Shown here: in pieces, positions 54,699-63,567 of the stretch
How the letters are laid out: each line of letters opens with the position of its first letter
Position numbering within the stretch: the first letter of the stretch is position 1
DNA from: Thalassocella blandensis
Lineage (GTDB): Bacteria > Pseudomonadota > Gammaproteobacteria > Pseudomonadales > Cellvibrionaceae
Assembly (NCBI GenBank): GCA_902141825.1
Contig: CABFPG010000001.1
Span: forward strand, 558,001 to 622,000
Reading direction: 5' to 3'
DNA length: 64,000 nucleotides
Notes under the pieces: generated by a model
The model's database searches: none
Seen by the model: the letters and a program-made list of their open reading frames with translations, nothing else
What the model was told of the DNA's origin: nothing
Made by a program: the position numbers and the translations under genes

Positions 54699-55198
54699 AA
54701 GTTTCTCAGTCACGAACAAATCACCGAGCTGTTGAACAGCACCGACAACCCACACGTTTTATTTATCACGAAAATATGCCTTTCCACTGGCTGCCGATGG
54801 GGAAAAGCGGAAAGCCTCAATCGCCGCCAGGTTAACAACCGAAAAATAACTTTTATCGATCCAAGTCAAAACGGAATCGCACCGTGCCGATTAGTGAGGA
54901 CCTGGAAAAAGAGATATTCGAGCATGGTGATGGGCAGTTGTTTACCAGTTCTATTACTTCTTTTAGGCGTGCACTGACCAGGACAAGCATAAAGTTGCCA
55001 AAAGGCTAGGCTGCCCACGTGCTGCAACACACTTTTGCAAGTCATTTTATGATGAATGGCGGGGATATTTTAACTTTGCAGAGGATACTTTGGCATTCTA
55101 GTATTGTTATGACGATGAGATATGCACACCTTTCGCCAGATCATTTGAGCGAAGCAGTTAGATTAAATCCCCTACAAAAAGACCAAAATGTCGACTAA
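54636..55198 (+). pseudogene. Tyrosine recombinase (integrase) pseudogene
   Basis: The first frame (54636-54977) reads FLSHEQITELLNSTDNPH then ITKICLSTGCRWGKAESL, the core-binding and first catalytic-Arg region of a phage-type integrase. After a frameshift near 54900 the sense resumes as HTFASHFMMNGGDILTLQRI, then WHSSIVMTMRYAHLSPDHL with the nucleophile Tyr, ending at 55198. The Arg expected just before HTF is Gln here, and the usual GH before SS is WH. The N-terminal DNA-binding arm domain is short. It once integrated an element into ssrA and is now inactive. Confidence 0.88.
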
Positions 55199-55374
55199 AT
55201 TGAACTTATAGCACCTTATGATATACGTCAGACTTTAGTTATAACCATTTAATATTGATTAATATCAGATCTCGTCCGATAATATATAAACTTGTTTGGC
55301 ACGGTGCCTACTTAAATTTATAGAGAGTAGCTACGGTTCCAAGCCCCCCATAGTAAAAAATGTTTACTATTATT

Positions 55375-55428
55375 AAGCCCGGCATTCTAGATCCTCAAAA
55401 ATCAAAGAGAATAGATTGTGTCGGGCTT
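55375..55428 (+). terminator. Possible terminator upstream of the NYN gene
   Basis: AAGCCCGGCA (55375-55384) can pair with TGTCGGGCTT (55419-55428), with a T run at the end but a long 34-base loop. It would end the integrase transcript before the cargo gene. Confidence 0.5.
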
Positions 55429-55452
55429 TTTAACATAAAAAGAAAATAATGC

Positions 55453-56211
55453 ATGGATAGAAAAGTAGCATTTTTTATAGATGGTAACTTTTACATAAAA
55501 CGCCTTGGTTTTTTTGCTCGTAAATACTTCTCCAGCCGCAAAATTTTACCTCAACAAGCAATATATATTTTAAGAGATATTATTCATTATCATGAATCAA
55601 AATGTGGTTCACGTGACCGTTACCGAAGTTACTATTACGATGCACCTCCCTTAGATGTACAACAAAAATTTCCTTTACCTCTTCCTGGTCACAGAACCCC
55701 TCCCACCAAAAATTTTAAAAGTGATCCTAATTATGTTTTTCAACATGAGCTTCATAAGCATCTTGGTGAAGAACGAAAAATGGCTTTGCGGATGGGGAAA
55801 CTTTCTAACCATCGAACCTGGCAAATAAAAAGTCCCGTATTAACTAAATTAATTAAAAAAGAGATCGAGTTTGATAGCCTCACCAACGATGACTTTTATC
55901 TCGATGTTCGTCAAAAAGGTGTAGATACACGGATAGGAATGGACATCACTTACTTAACCCTTCGTGGATTTGTCGACACTATAATATTAATTGCCAGTGA
56001 TGCGGATTTCGTTCCAGTAGCAAAACTGGCAAGGACAAATGGGGTTGACGTAATCATTGATCCGCTACATGCGGATACTGTTGATAAGGATTTACTTCAA
56101 CATATTGATGGTCGGCATTCATGTGATTTAGTTAGCGAACTAAGTAAAGTTTTTCATGAAAACCCCAGCCCCAGGCCAGCATGGTGGAAAAGTTCCCAAA
56201 CCACAAAATAA
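55453..56211 (+). CDS. NYN-domain (PIN-like) putative ribonuclease
   Basis: A 252-residue cytoplasmic protein of the NYN/LabA-like (DUF88) family. The first acidic motif is FFIDGNFYIKR near residue 7. The second half has KGVDTRIGMDITYLTLRG, then IILIASDADFVPVAKLAR, with Asp residues that form the metal site of PIN-like nucleases. A 60-residue insert (~70-135) separates the two halves. NYN proteins cut RNA, and some work in defence or RNA processing. The gene is more AT-rich than the core genes and is the only intact gene between the two attachment sites, so it is the likely cargo of the ssrA-integrated element. Confidence 0.82.
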   Translation: MDRKVAFFIDGNFYIKRLGFFARKYFSSRKILPQQAIYILRDIIHYHESKCGSRDRYRSYYYDAPPLDVQQKFPLPLPGHRTPPTKNFKSDPNYVFQHELHKHLGEERKMALRMGKLSNHRTWQIKSPVLTKLIKKEIEFDSLTNDDFYLDVRQKGVDTRIGMDITYLTLRGFVDTIILIASDADFVPVAKLARTNGVDVIIDPLHADTVDKDLLQHIDGRHSCDLVSELSKVFHENPSPRPAWWKSSQTTK

Positions 56212-56311
56212 TGTCCACATTGTATCTATACCATCACGGTTTATTCTGTTCTTTATGCCCGCTAAGCAGTTGTTTTTATTATAAGTATCTGATTTTAAAA
56301 GGCGGTGAAAA

Positions 56312-56329
56312 GGGTTCAAATCCCCCCGC
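56312..56329 (+). other. Distal attachment-site copy
   Basis: Exact 18-base copy of the ssrA 3' core, 1923 bases away. Downstream sequence diverges from ssrA (GGAACTTCC instead of CTCCACCA), so it is an integration scar and not a second tmRNA. Confidence 0.75.
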
Positions 56330-56446
56330 GGAACTTCCAGTCTACCCCACCCCATCTGACAGCTAAATAGTATCTAATTTTTAATGACTGTAGATTTCAA
56401 TTGCATATCGCCAGGGTTCACAAAACAACAGGACAGCCGTTTTGCA
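56321..56446 (+). repeat. Direct repeat B with truncated second integrase start
   Basis: Gapless partner of the block at 54573-54698. It includes an ATG at 56384 and 21 codons resembling the integrase N-terminus (MTVDFNCISPGFTKQQDSRF), ending in a TAG at 56447-56449. It looks like the start of a second, related element that has been almost wholly deleted. Confidence 0.85.
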
Positions 56447-56449
56447 TAG

Positions 56450-56978
56450 TGAAACTGCCCCTAGGGTGGGGCACATCACAAAGAGTGAGTGAAAATAAAA
56501 ACTAAAACACTCTAACAGCAAAAGACAACACAAAAAGTATTAACTCAAAACTCAATCGACCAATGAGTGAGCGTCCATAAGAGAAGCTGAAGAATCTATT
56601 TTCTATACATGCTTCAAAGTCTGATAAGAGTTGATAGCGTTAACATTTCCATCCCTACCCAAGGTAACCGCAACTCAATCAAATAACATAGTTAATGCCC
56701 CATACTCTTTAAGTGTATGAGACATTTTTTCATAGATTAAAATGATCACTTATACCAATAAACTTACAAAACCGATTTCGCACCGAGTGATTTTTTGTTA
56801 ATTCAAAGTACAAAGCTTACTTCCGTGTATTTTATTTCTAATTTTCAGAAACCTCGACAACATTAACCCGCTCTACTTTCCCAGATAAAATATGGTATAG
56901 CTCAACCAATTCAGATTAGAAAATTTCTCATGCCTATCTAACCACGGATTTAAAGTGTTGAAGATCCTATGCGGCTAA
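56450..56978. other. Spacer after the integration scar
   Basis: About 530 AT-rich bases with no gene or repeat recognised. It may hold leftover element DNA. Confidence 0.35.
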
Positions 56979-57581
56979 TCAATAGGTAATAATAAATGGT
57001 TCAAAGTTTTTAGCGGTGAAACTTCCTTCCAGAACTTTTCCGTTCTGAAGGATTGGGCGATAGTACAGTGAATTACCAACTCGATCGTCCAGGTTTAAGT
57101 ATTGAATTCCAAGCGCAGGATCTAGAATTGTACAGAGGTTACGATCTTTTTTAGTTGGGCCTACACAGACATTAAAATGGCCGCCTCCCGTTTTCCAAAG
57201 CCAGCCAATAATTGTTGGGCGGTTCCTTGTTGACCGTTTTAGATGTTCCACATAGTCGCCAAGGGCTTGACGGGCAGTCGTGACTCCCAGTGGGTTACTT
57301 TTGAGCATATCCAGCATTACACCTTTATTCGTAGGTGAGATTTCCCAATCTTTCGAATTCTTGACAATTTGCGACAGGGCGGAGTGTCCCTGATGAGAGG
57401 CACCGAAAGTGGAAAGAGTTCCGACACCACGAAGATACCCTTCACCAATAATTTGGTTGTGGTAGCTCTCTTTAACAATTTTTGCACTTGCAGGGCCACA
57501 CGAATTTCCCATCTGCTGATGATCGAACCGAAACCAATGTCCATCTATATTTTTTGCATTAAATCTAGAAAAATTTGGCAT
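56979..57581 (-). CDS. Papain-like cysteine peptidase (C39/C70-like), no export signal
   Basis: A 200-residue protein with an apparent Cys-His-Asp triad. The Cys is in HQQMGNSCGPASAKIVKESY near residue 28, the His in TGGGHFNVCVGPT near residue 134, and the Asp in TILDPALGIQYL near residue 153. The order and spacing fit the C39-like branch of papain-fold peptidases, which includes bacteriocin-processing domains and some effectors. No signal peptide or membrane helix is present, so it acts in the cytoplasm or is exported by a special system. AAGGGG precedes the ATG. It stands alone, close to the integrated element. Substrate unknown. Confidence 0.68.
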   Translation of the reverse strand: MPNFSRFNAKNIDGHWFRFDHQQMGNSCGPASAKIVKESYHNQIIGEGYLRGVGTLSTFGASHQGHSALSQIVKNSKDWEISPTNKGVMLDMLKSNPLGVTTARQALGDYVEHLKRSTRNRPTIIGWLWKTGGGHFNVCVGPTKKDRNLCTILDPALGIQYLNLDDRVGNSLYYRPILQNGKVLEGSFTAKNFEPFIITY

Positions 57582-57883
57582 TTAGAGCATCCCCTTTATT
57601 GATTGGTTTTTATGGATTGGATTAAGCTGATCACAATCAGCAATTAACTTGCCAATGAGATCGCCAGCCTGCGGAATAGATATATATACGTTTGATTCCG
57701 CACAAACAGAACGAATTTTGTACGCATGAAATACGATTCTTGATTTACATGATCTGCATTGTTCGTGTTTTACAGGTTTATGTTGTCGGTATAGGTAAAT
57801 TTTTCGACACTGTTTAGACGCTTATTTATTTCGAAAAAAAAGTAAAGATATTTAGCCTTCCTTATAATTATTATTGAATCCAG
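57582..57883. other. Divergent spacer
   Basis: 302 bases between the peptidase genes at 56979 (minus) and 57884 (plus). It should contain both promoters; none was pinned down. Confidence 0.35.
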
Positions 57884-58855
57884 ATGATGACATTAAAAAA
57901 AATTGCTTTATCCGCCGTATTATTCACCGGAATCCTTTTAGTTTTCAGCTGGGCGATTGTGTCCAGGCCGATTCCACTTTTTAGCACAGAGGTGGATATC
58001 TCAAGTCAAAAAGTTGATATCAAGCGACTTGAACAAATAGTGAAAATGTTGAGTGTCGACTTATTTCCGAGGGACTATAGCGCTGTCGAGAATACTCACC
58101 TTGCGGCCCAATATATTCAAACAGAATTTTCCAAAACAAATGGCATAACCAAAGTTCAAACCTTTGAAGTAGACGGAAAGATCTATAGCAATGTGATTGT
58201 AGAGTTTGGTCCAGATGGTGCACACGCCATAATCGTTGGTGCACACTACGATGCAGTAGCAACAACCCCGGGGGCCGATGACAATGCCAGTGGCATTGCA
58301 GGTTTACTCGAATTAGCCAGATTGTTGAGCACTGAAAAACTGAGTCGCAAAATTATTTTAGTGGCGTATGCACTTGAAGAACCTCCGCATTTCGCAACAT
58401 CCAGCATGGGAAGCTATGTTCACGCCGCATCTTTAAAAAATACGCAAGTTGAGCTTATGATTTCTTTGGAAATGATCGGGTATTTTTCCGATGAGCCGGG
58501 TTCACAAGAATACCCGATTCCGCTATTACAACTTATTTACCCAGATCGCGGAAATTTTATAGCTATCATAGAACAGCTTTCTGGGAACAAAGCCTGGCAA
58601 GTTAAATCCGCCATCAATCAACATACAAGCCTTCCAGCATATTCGATGAATGCTCCAACGCTTATTGGCACAATAGCATATTCAGATCACCGAAATTATT
58701 GGGCACACGGTTACCCGGCCGTCATGATTACGGATACTGCATTTTATCGCAATCATGAATACCATACTGCGCGCGATACTTATGATCGATTAAATTACGA
58801 AGCAATGGCTAAAGTGGTGTATGGGGTTTATAAGTTTATTACAAGCGAAAACTAA
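57884..58855 (+). CDS. M28 family zinc metallopeptidase
   Basis: A 323-residue peptidase anchored by one N-terminal membrane helix (about 5-26), with the catalytic domain outside the cytoplasm. The M28 zinc and catalytic residues are seen in order: GAHYDAV (His ligand and catalytic-site Asp), GADDNASGIAGLLELARLL (bridging Asp), LEEPPHF (general-base Glu and ligand Glu), and SDHRNYWAHGYPAVMIT with later YHTARDTYDRLNY (His ligand). M28 enzymes are mostly aminopeptidases. It is monocistronic. Confidence 0.88.
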   Translation: MMTLKKIALSAVLFTGILLVFSWAIVSRPIPLFSTEVDISSQKVDIKRLEQIVKMLSVDLFPRDYSAVENTHLAAQYIQTEFSKTNGITKVQTFEVDGKIYSNVIVEFGPDGAHAIIVGAHYDAVATTPGADDNASGIAGLLELARLLSTEKLSRKIILVAYALEEPPHFATSSMGSYVHAASLKNTQVELMISLEMIGYFSDEPGSQEYPIPLLQLIYPDRGNFIAIIEQLSGNKAWQVKSAINQHTSLPAYSMNAPTLIGTIAYSDHRNYWAHGYPAVMITDTAFYRNHEYHTARDTYDRLNYEAMAKVVYGVYKFITSEN

Positions 58856-58971
58856 TTCCATTTAGCTTCGCCAAAGCAAATATTGAATGTTTAGGTAGAG
58901 GGCGTAGAAATTTGTGCTACATATAAAAATATAATGAGGCGGTCGAGCTTACAGTTTTTTAGCAGATGAAT

Positions 58972-59059
58972 CGGGCCTTTTTACACTTTAGCGTTTTACT
59001 TTAGCTTTTCACTTTAGCATTACGCGCTAGCTTTACAGCTGTGATTTTTCAAAGGCCCG
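58972..59059. repeat. Inverted repeat enclosing ACTTTAGC repeats
   Basis: CGGGCCTTT (58972-58980) and AAAGGCCCG (59051-59059) form a 9-bp inverted repeat around a 70-base segment. That segment has three ACTTTAGC words at 58985, 58998 and 59011, exactly 13 bases apart. It lies between convergent genes and may help termination. Confidence 0.6.
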
Positions 59060-59096
59060 GTTAATTATATAGAGTCTTCTACGATCGGTTAATCAA

Positions 59097-62000
59097 TTAC
59101 GGCATCGCCGGGATAGGACCGAAGTATCCAATTTCCGCTTCATTTCCTGGGGATGGATCTACCGACTCTCCGGCAGGGTGCTGCACCACCGTCGAAATGT
59201 ATGAAAACCCATTCATGTTGTTAAACATGTAAGGTCCCGTATTCTCCGCACCACTCGGCGCCGAAAAGATTCGCGTTAATATTTTTGCATTCAGGTCATA
59301 TGCCCAGACAAAGTTATTCGCATGATCATCCGTGTCCTCGGTGATAATCAAGGTATCGTATCCTATATAGGCAACATTATCCGGACCGGCAATATTGTCT
59401 AACGCACAATAATCACCCTCGGGCTCGCCACTGATCAAACCTTTCATGGCTCCAACTACGTAATCAGATCCGATTGCCGCATTGCTTCCCAAAGACATCT
59501 CATACAGCCCACCACAGTCGTTCCGAGTGCTGATTTTAACGTGGTCTTTACCGCCCACATCAGCGCTGTTCGCAGCGAGCATACCATTATCGATATCGGA
59601 AATTGCCAGATACATTTTATGATTGTGCGGATTGTAAGTTATGCCTTCTTCCTTTCGCATTTCTACTGTCGCACCGAGATACGCTGCATATCTTCGAGTT
59701 TCCAGACGAGAAGCCGCCAACGCCATACCAGGCTTCAGTTTCAAACACTCTTGTATGCCTTTATGATTTATCGACGTATACCCAAGCATGCATTGATTGT
59801 TTGCCGGTTCTACCACATCAAATATATCACTAAACGTCACAGCATTTTCACCGTCGATTAGCGCAAAGACCTGATCACTCGTAGCATGCCCCATGGCAAT
59901 CCATTCGATATCAGCAGCGCCCATACCGGCATTTTCCGAGGTGTTGTTTTCTGTTTGATTCCATTTCATTGCATAGAGATTACCAGCACTCAGGTCGGTG
60001 GGTACATCCGCAATAAATAAGAATAACCCACCATTTGTTCCATCATCAGTCAAATAGACAGTGCGCTCATCTGGCATGGCATAAGCCAGTTCAATTGCCA
60101 ATCGGCCCATCGCATAATGCTTGGTTACCGCGTTGGATATTTCATCAGTTTCACTAACATCCACATCCACTTCAACAGCAAAGCCATACCAATAAGGATT
60201 CACCTGCGTGAGCGGCAAATCTGAATGATAATCGGCAATCTGGTTGTAGTAAGTATCTATCTCTCCGGTAACGTCGGAGCGCAGTCGATAATCCGGCTCA
60301 TATTCTTCTGAGCCTAAATGTGTATCCCATGGCGTTACCATAGCCGCACAATGGTTATAACCGCCATGCACCTCAGAGAAATCAATAGACTGGGTTGTGA
60401 CCATCGTCAATTGCCCGGTTGTTGGATCTTGCCCAAGTTCTGACAACGACATCCCGCCTGGAATGTTTTCATACTGTGAGATTGCGAATAATCGTTCACC
60501 GCGAGTAATAAACGAAGTGAACTCATTGTAATTTGAAACGAACAACGGCGTACCAAATTTATCATTAACCTGAGCATATACATTGCCGTCCACCAACTGG
60601 CCAGACTTGGCAAGTGTCGTATATCCAAATCCGGCAATCGGGTTACCATTTAACGTTGCACCATTACTCGCGAGAACTTTGCCTTCTTCTTCAGCATTTA
60701 CGGGGGCATTAATACCGTTAAATACCAATACACCGGTTTGGCGTTTATTTGTCTGGTTCAGTATGTCGCCTGGTGCAGTATCGCTCAACACTGTCCCGCC
60801 TTTTCCATCTCCTTCAGATTCGCTCGCTTCACCTACGACTACACTGGTAATTTCCCAAGTGGCAGGTTCCCCAGATGCATTGGACGCTTGATACCGAAAA
60901 GCCAAGGTTATTGATGCATTAGCGTAAGCAGAAAGATCTAGTTCTCCTGAGTCTGCCCATGCGAAATTACCCGTAGACCAATTTGCTTCATCGCTCAAAT
61001 CATTCCAGCTTGCGACATCTACGTCGCCGGTGAAGTCCGTGGCCACTAATACAGAAATCTGGTCTAATGGATTATTACCGTACTTATAAGCATTTCGGAA
61101 TGTGAGCACAGGATTTACTACCCCCGCTAAATTTACTTCACGCAGCATCCATTCATCGCATGGTTCGGAACCGTTGTAACAGTTAGCTTTGGCGAACGAA
61201 TCTGTGTTAAATGATCCTTGTTCCCAATTAATATCAGCATTACTTTTATCTACGACTGTCCATCCGGCCAGGTTTGCATCGCTAAAGTCATCTTCCAAGA
61301 CATTTTGGTCATTGCCGGTTTCAGGATATACAACAACCCCATCAAAAAATTCTAAATCCATCCAAACCAATCGGTGATCAGAACTTTCAATATCATTCGC
61401 ATCTACAGCTTCAACCAAATAATGCAGATCGTCTGAGTGACGCGGCCAAAAAACACCATTTTGTTTGATCCGCATACCTGTAGAGGATGGCAGTACATAG
61501 TCAGCACGCATCTGCCAACCCGCAGTGTGTGTGGTTGCATACACATTTGACGGGTCGTTATCCGCACCGCCCACACTCGTTGGAACCTGGAAGTTAACGC
61601 TGTCTTCACGCAAATTGGGGTTTACATATGGTGATTCCAGCAATTGATCAATCGCGCGAGAATTATCTTCAAATACGTATGCATCCCCCTCAACACGTGA
61701 TGCATTTTCGTCTCCAAGTATGATGAACATATCCCCTTCGTTTAAGCTTACGCCCGAGTTGTTATTATCATCGTACAAGTAATCTCCAGCATCCGGATCT
61801 ATGTAGTCCGCCCAAAGACGAATTTCATCTGCATTACGTTTTCCATTACGATCTTCTTCTGCATCAAATGTAGGTGGTGTCGGGTGAGACCCCAGAATGT
61901 GCACTACTTTCCCATCAATTGTGACAGGAATATCCAGATGTGTTTTCGATGATAAACGGAATACGTCCCATTCTTCCGCACTGTAAAATTCCTCACCATT

Positions 62001-63536
62001 TAAAGCTGGCTTTAATGCACCGGGCATATCTTTCCATTTGAATAGTTGGAAAGTACGTGCACTGTCTTCGTCTAAAGGATATTTAGAGAACACGGCCATA
62101 CAGTACTTACCTGGATACTCTCCGAAGCCGTAAGCATCATCTGCTGTATTAGATGAACCGTCATTATTCAGATCAAATCCGCTTGGTACGCCAGTATTAC
62201 AGTCATTCGTATAAATATAGCTGTACTCAATAGCAGCGGCGCCATTTTGCGAAACCTTAAGATAGTGTTCGTTGAACGAGTTGATCGTGGCAGCATTGTC
62301 GTTGCCATCAATCTCATTTAACAAAAGTACATCTGCGTTTGTACGCTGAATAATTTCAGCAACTTTTTTAGCTTTTATATAGTCACCTTTATCAAACTCA
62401 GCTTTTAACCCTCCCGCTACAACAAATGGATCAAAACCTGCATTAAAGGTTGCCACTCTAAAATCACCCGTTTTTTCAGGGAGCGCAAAGGCTGACTGTG
62501 TTTCTACCGTGACAAATTTGGAAATACTCACTGACGACTGAGCACTATCTGTCACTGTTAACGTCACTTCATATTGCCCTGCTGCGCTGTAAATATGCGA
62601 CAGTTCATTTCCTTCACTCAGAACGCTACTGTCACCAAAGTCCCAGCTAAATGCATAAGGTTCACCGGCTCCATTAAAGGCCGATGCGCTAAAATTGATA
62701 CTGCGGCCAGCATAAAATGTAGTATCCGGAATGACGATTTCGGCATCCAAGGGGAAATCACCTGTGCCCATTCCATCGATGACAACATCATCAATTTCCC
62801 ACTTAGCAGCTTCAGCCACCAGTGCCGCATAGTGAAATGCCACTACTACATCATTGCCAACAAACTCACTCAGAGAAACATTCCCAGAAGCAACAAATTC
62901 AAATGCACCTCCTGACCAATTAACACTATCCGATATATCAGTCCAAGTAGCCGTTGAAGGGTCTCCATTATAATCAACACTCACTTTCAATTTCATTTGT
63001 GAAAGTGAGTTGGAACCGTAGTTCCAAGCATTGTTAAATGATATGTTGGCAGATTCAAAGTTGCTTAGATCCAAAGATGGAGAAATCAGCCAGTCATCAC
63101 AGGCTGCATCAGCTTGATAGCAGTTACCAACAGCAAACTTATCCCCGGCATAGCTCTCAATTACCCAGTCTTTATTACTGGAAATACTCACGCTTTCCCA
63201 TTTACTCAAATTTCCAGATTCAAAATTATCTTCAAACAATTTAATATAGCGTGGTGCTTCACCACCACTGGAGGTACTACTGGAACTTGAACTCGTTGAG
63301 CTTGAAGAACTGCTTGTCGAACTCGTTGAGGAACTACTTGATGAGGAACTACTTGATGAAGAGCTACTTGATGAGGTACTTGTTGACGTGGAGCTAGTTG
63401 ATGAAGTGCTAGAAGAACCACTTGAAGAACTGCTCGAACTACTGCCGTTATTTGAGCCACCATCGTTGTCACCACCACAACCCACAAGCGCAAGTGCGGT
63501 AACAAGCGCGGCGATATTTAAATTGATCACCTTCAC
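59097..63536 (-). CDS. Large lipoprotein combining an endonuclease/exonuclease/phosphatase domain and a PhoX-like phosphatase domain
   Basis: A 1479-residue surface or periplasmic lipoprotein. The GTG start follows GGGGG at seven bases, and the lipobox is LVGC. A long Ser/Thr linker (~30-92) comes first, then a choice-of-anchor-J-type domain (~98-255) and a PKD domain (~258-345). An endonuclease/exonuclease/phosphatase-fold domain follows (~355-735; ATFNAGF, LLLNEIDGND, FIILGDENASR, SSDHRLVWMDL). A second anchor-J-type domain (~744-905) precedes a C-terminal domain (~912-1479) resembling PhoX/DUF839 (TNKRQTGVLVFNG, NIAGPDNVAYIGYDTLIITE, FNNMNGFSYISTV). It probably releases phosphate from organic esters or nucleic acids. 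Joining two phosphatase-type folds in one chain is unusual. Confidence 0.8.
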   Translation of the reverse strand: MKVINLNIAALVTALALVGCGGDNDGGSNNGSSSSSSSSGSSSTSSTSSTSTSTSSSSSSSSSSSSSSSSTSSTSSSSSSTSSSSSSTSSGGEAPRYIKLFEDNFESGNLSKWESVSISSNKDWVIESYAGDKFAVGNCYQADAACDDWLISPSLDLSNFESANISFNNAWNYGSNSLSQMKLKVSVDYNGDPSTATWTDISDSVNWSGGAFEFVASGNVSLSEFVGNDVVVAFHYAALVAEAAKWEIDDVVIDGMGTGDFPLDAEIVIPDTTFYAGRSINFSASAFNGAGEPYAFSWDFGDSSVLSEGNELSHIYSAAGQYEVTLTVTDSAQSSVSISKFVTVETQSAFALPEKTGDFRVATFNAGFDPFVVAGGLKAEFDKGDYIKAKKVAEIIQRTNADVLLLNEIDGNDNAATINSFNEHYLKVSQNGAAAIEYSYIYTNDCNTGVPSGFDLNNDGSSNTADDAYGFGEYPGKYCMAVFSKYPLDEDSARTFQLFKWKDMPGALKPALNGEEFYSAEEWDVFRLSSKTHLDIPVTIDGKVVHILGSHPTPPTFDAEEDRNGKRNADEIRLWADYIDPDAGDYLYDDNNNSGVSLNEGDMFIILGDENASRVEGDAYVFEDNSRAIDQLLESPYVNPNLREDSVNFQVPTSVGGADNDPSNVYATTHTAGWQMRADYVLPSSTGMRIKQNGVFWPRHSDDLHYLVEAVDANDIESSDHRLVWMDLEFFDGVVVYPETGNDQNVLEDDFSDANLAGWTVVDKSNADINWEQGSFNTDSFAKANCYNGSEPCDEWMLREVNLAGVVNPVLTFRNAYKYGNNPLDQISVLVATDFTGDVDVASWNDLSDEANWSTGNFAWADSGELDLSAYANASITLAFRYQASNASGEPATWEITSVVVGEASESEGDGKGGTVLSDTAPGDILNQTNKRQTGVLVFNGINAPVNAEEEGKVLASNGATLNGNPIAGFGYTTLAKSGQLVDGNVYAQVNDKFGTPLFVSNYNEFTSFITRGERLFAISQYENIPGGMSLSELGQDPTTGQLTMVTTQSIDFSEVHGGYNHCAAMVTPWDTHLGSEEYEPDYRLRSDVTGEIDTYYNQIADYHSDLPLTQVNPYWYGFAVEVDVDVSETDEISNAVTKHYAMGRLAIELAYAMPDERTVYLTDDGTNGGLFLFIADVPTDLSAGNLYAMKWNQTENNTSENAGMGAADIEWIAMGHATSDQVFALIDGENAVTFSDIFDVVEPANNQCMLGYTSINHKGIQECLKLKPGMALAASRLETRRYAAYLGATVEMRKEEGITYNPHNHKMYLAISDIDNGMLAANSADVGGKDHVKISTRNDCGGLYEMSLGSNAAIGSDYVVGAMKGLISGEPEGDYCALDNIAGPDNVAYIGYDTLIITEDTDDHANNFVWAYDLNAKILTRIFSAPSGAENTGPYMFNNMNGFSYISTVVQHPAGESVDPSPGNEAEIGYFGPIPAMP

Positions 63537-63567
63537 TGTATGTCCCCCAGTGTTAAAAGAATTTTAT

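Noticed and set aside
56312-56340. Second tRNA-like 3' end
   Set aside because: Only the 18-base T-arm core matches ssrA; no acceptor stem or CCA can form, so it is an attachment scar.
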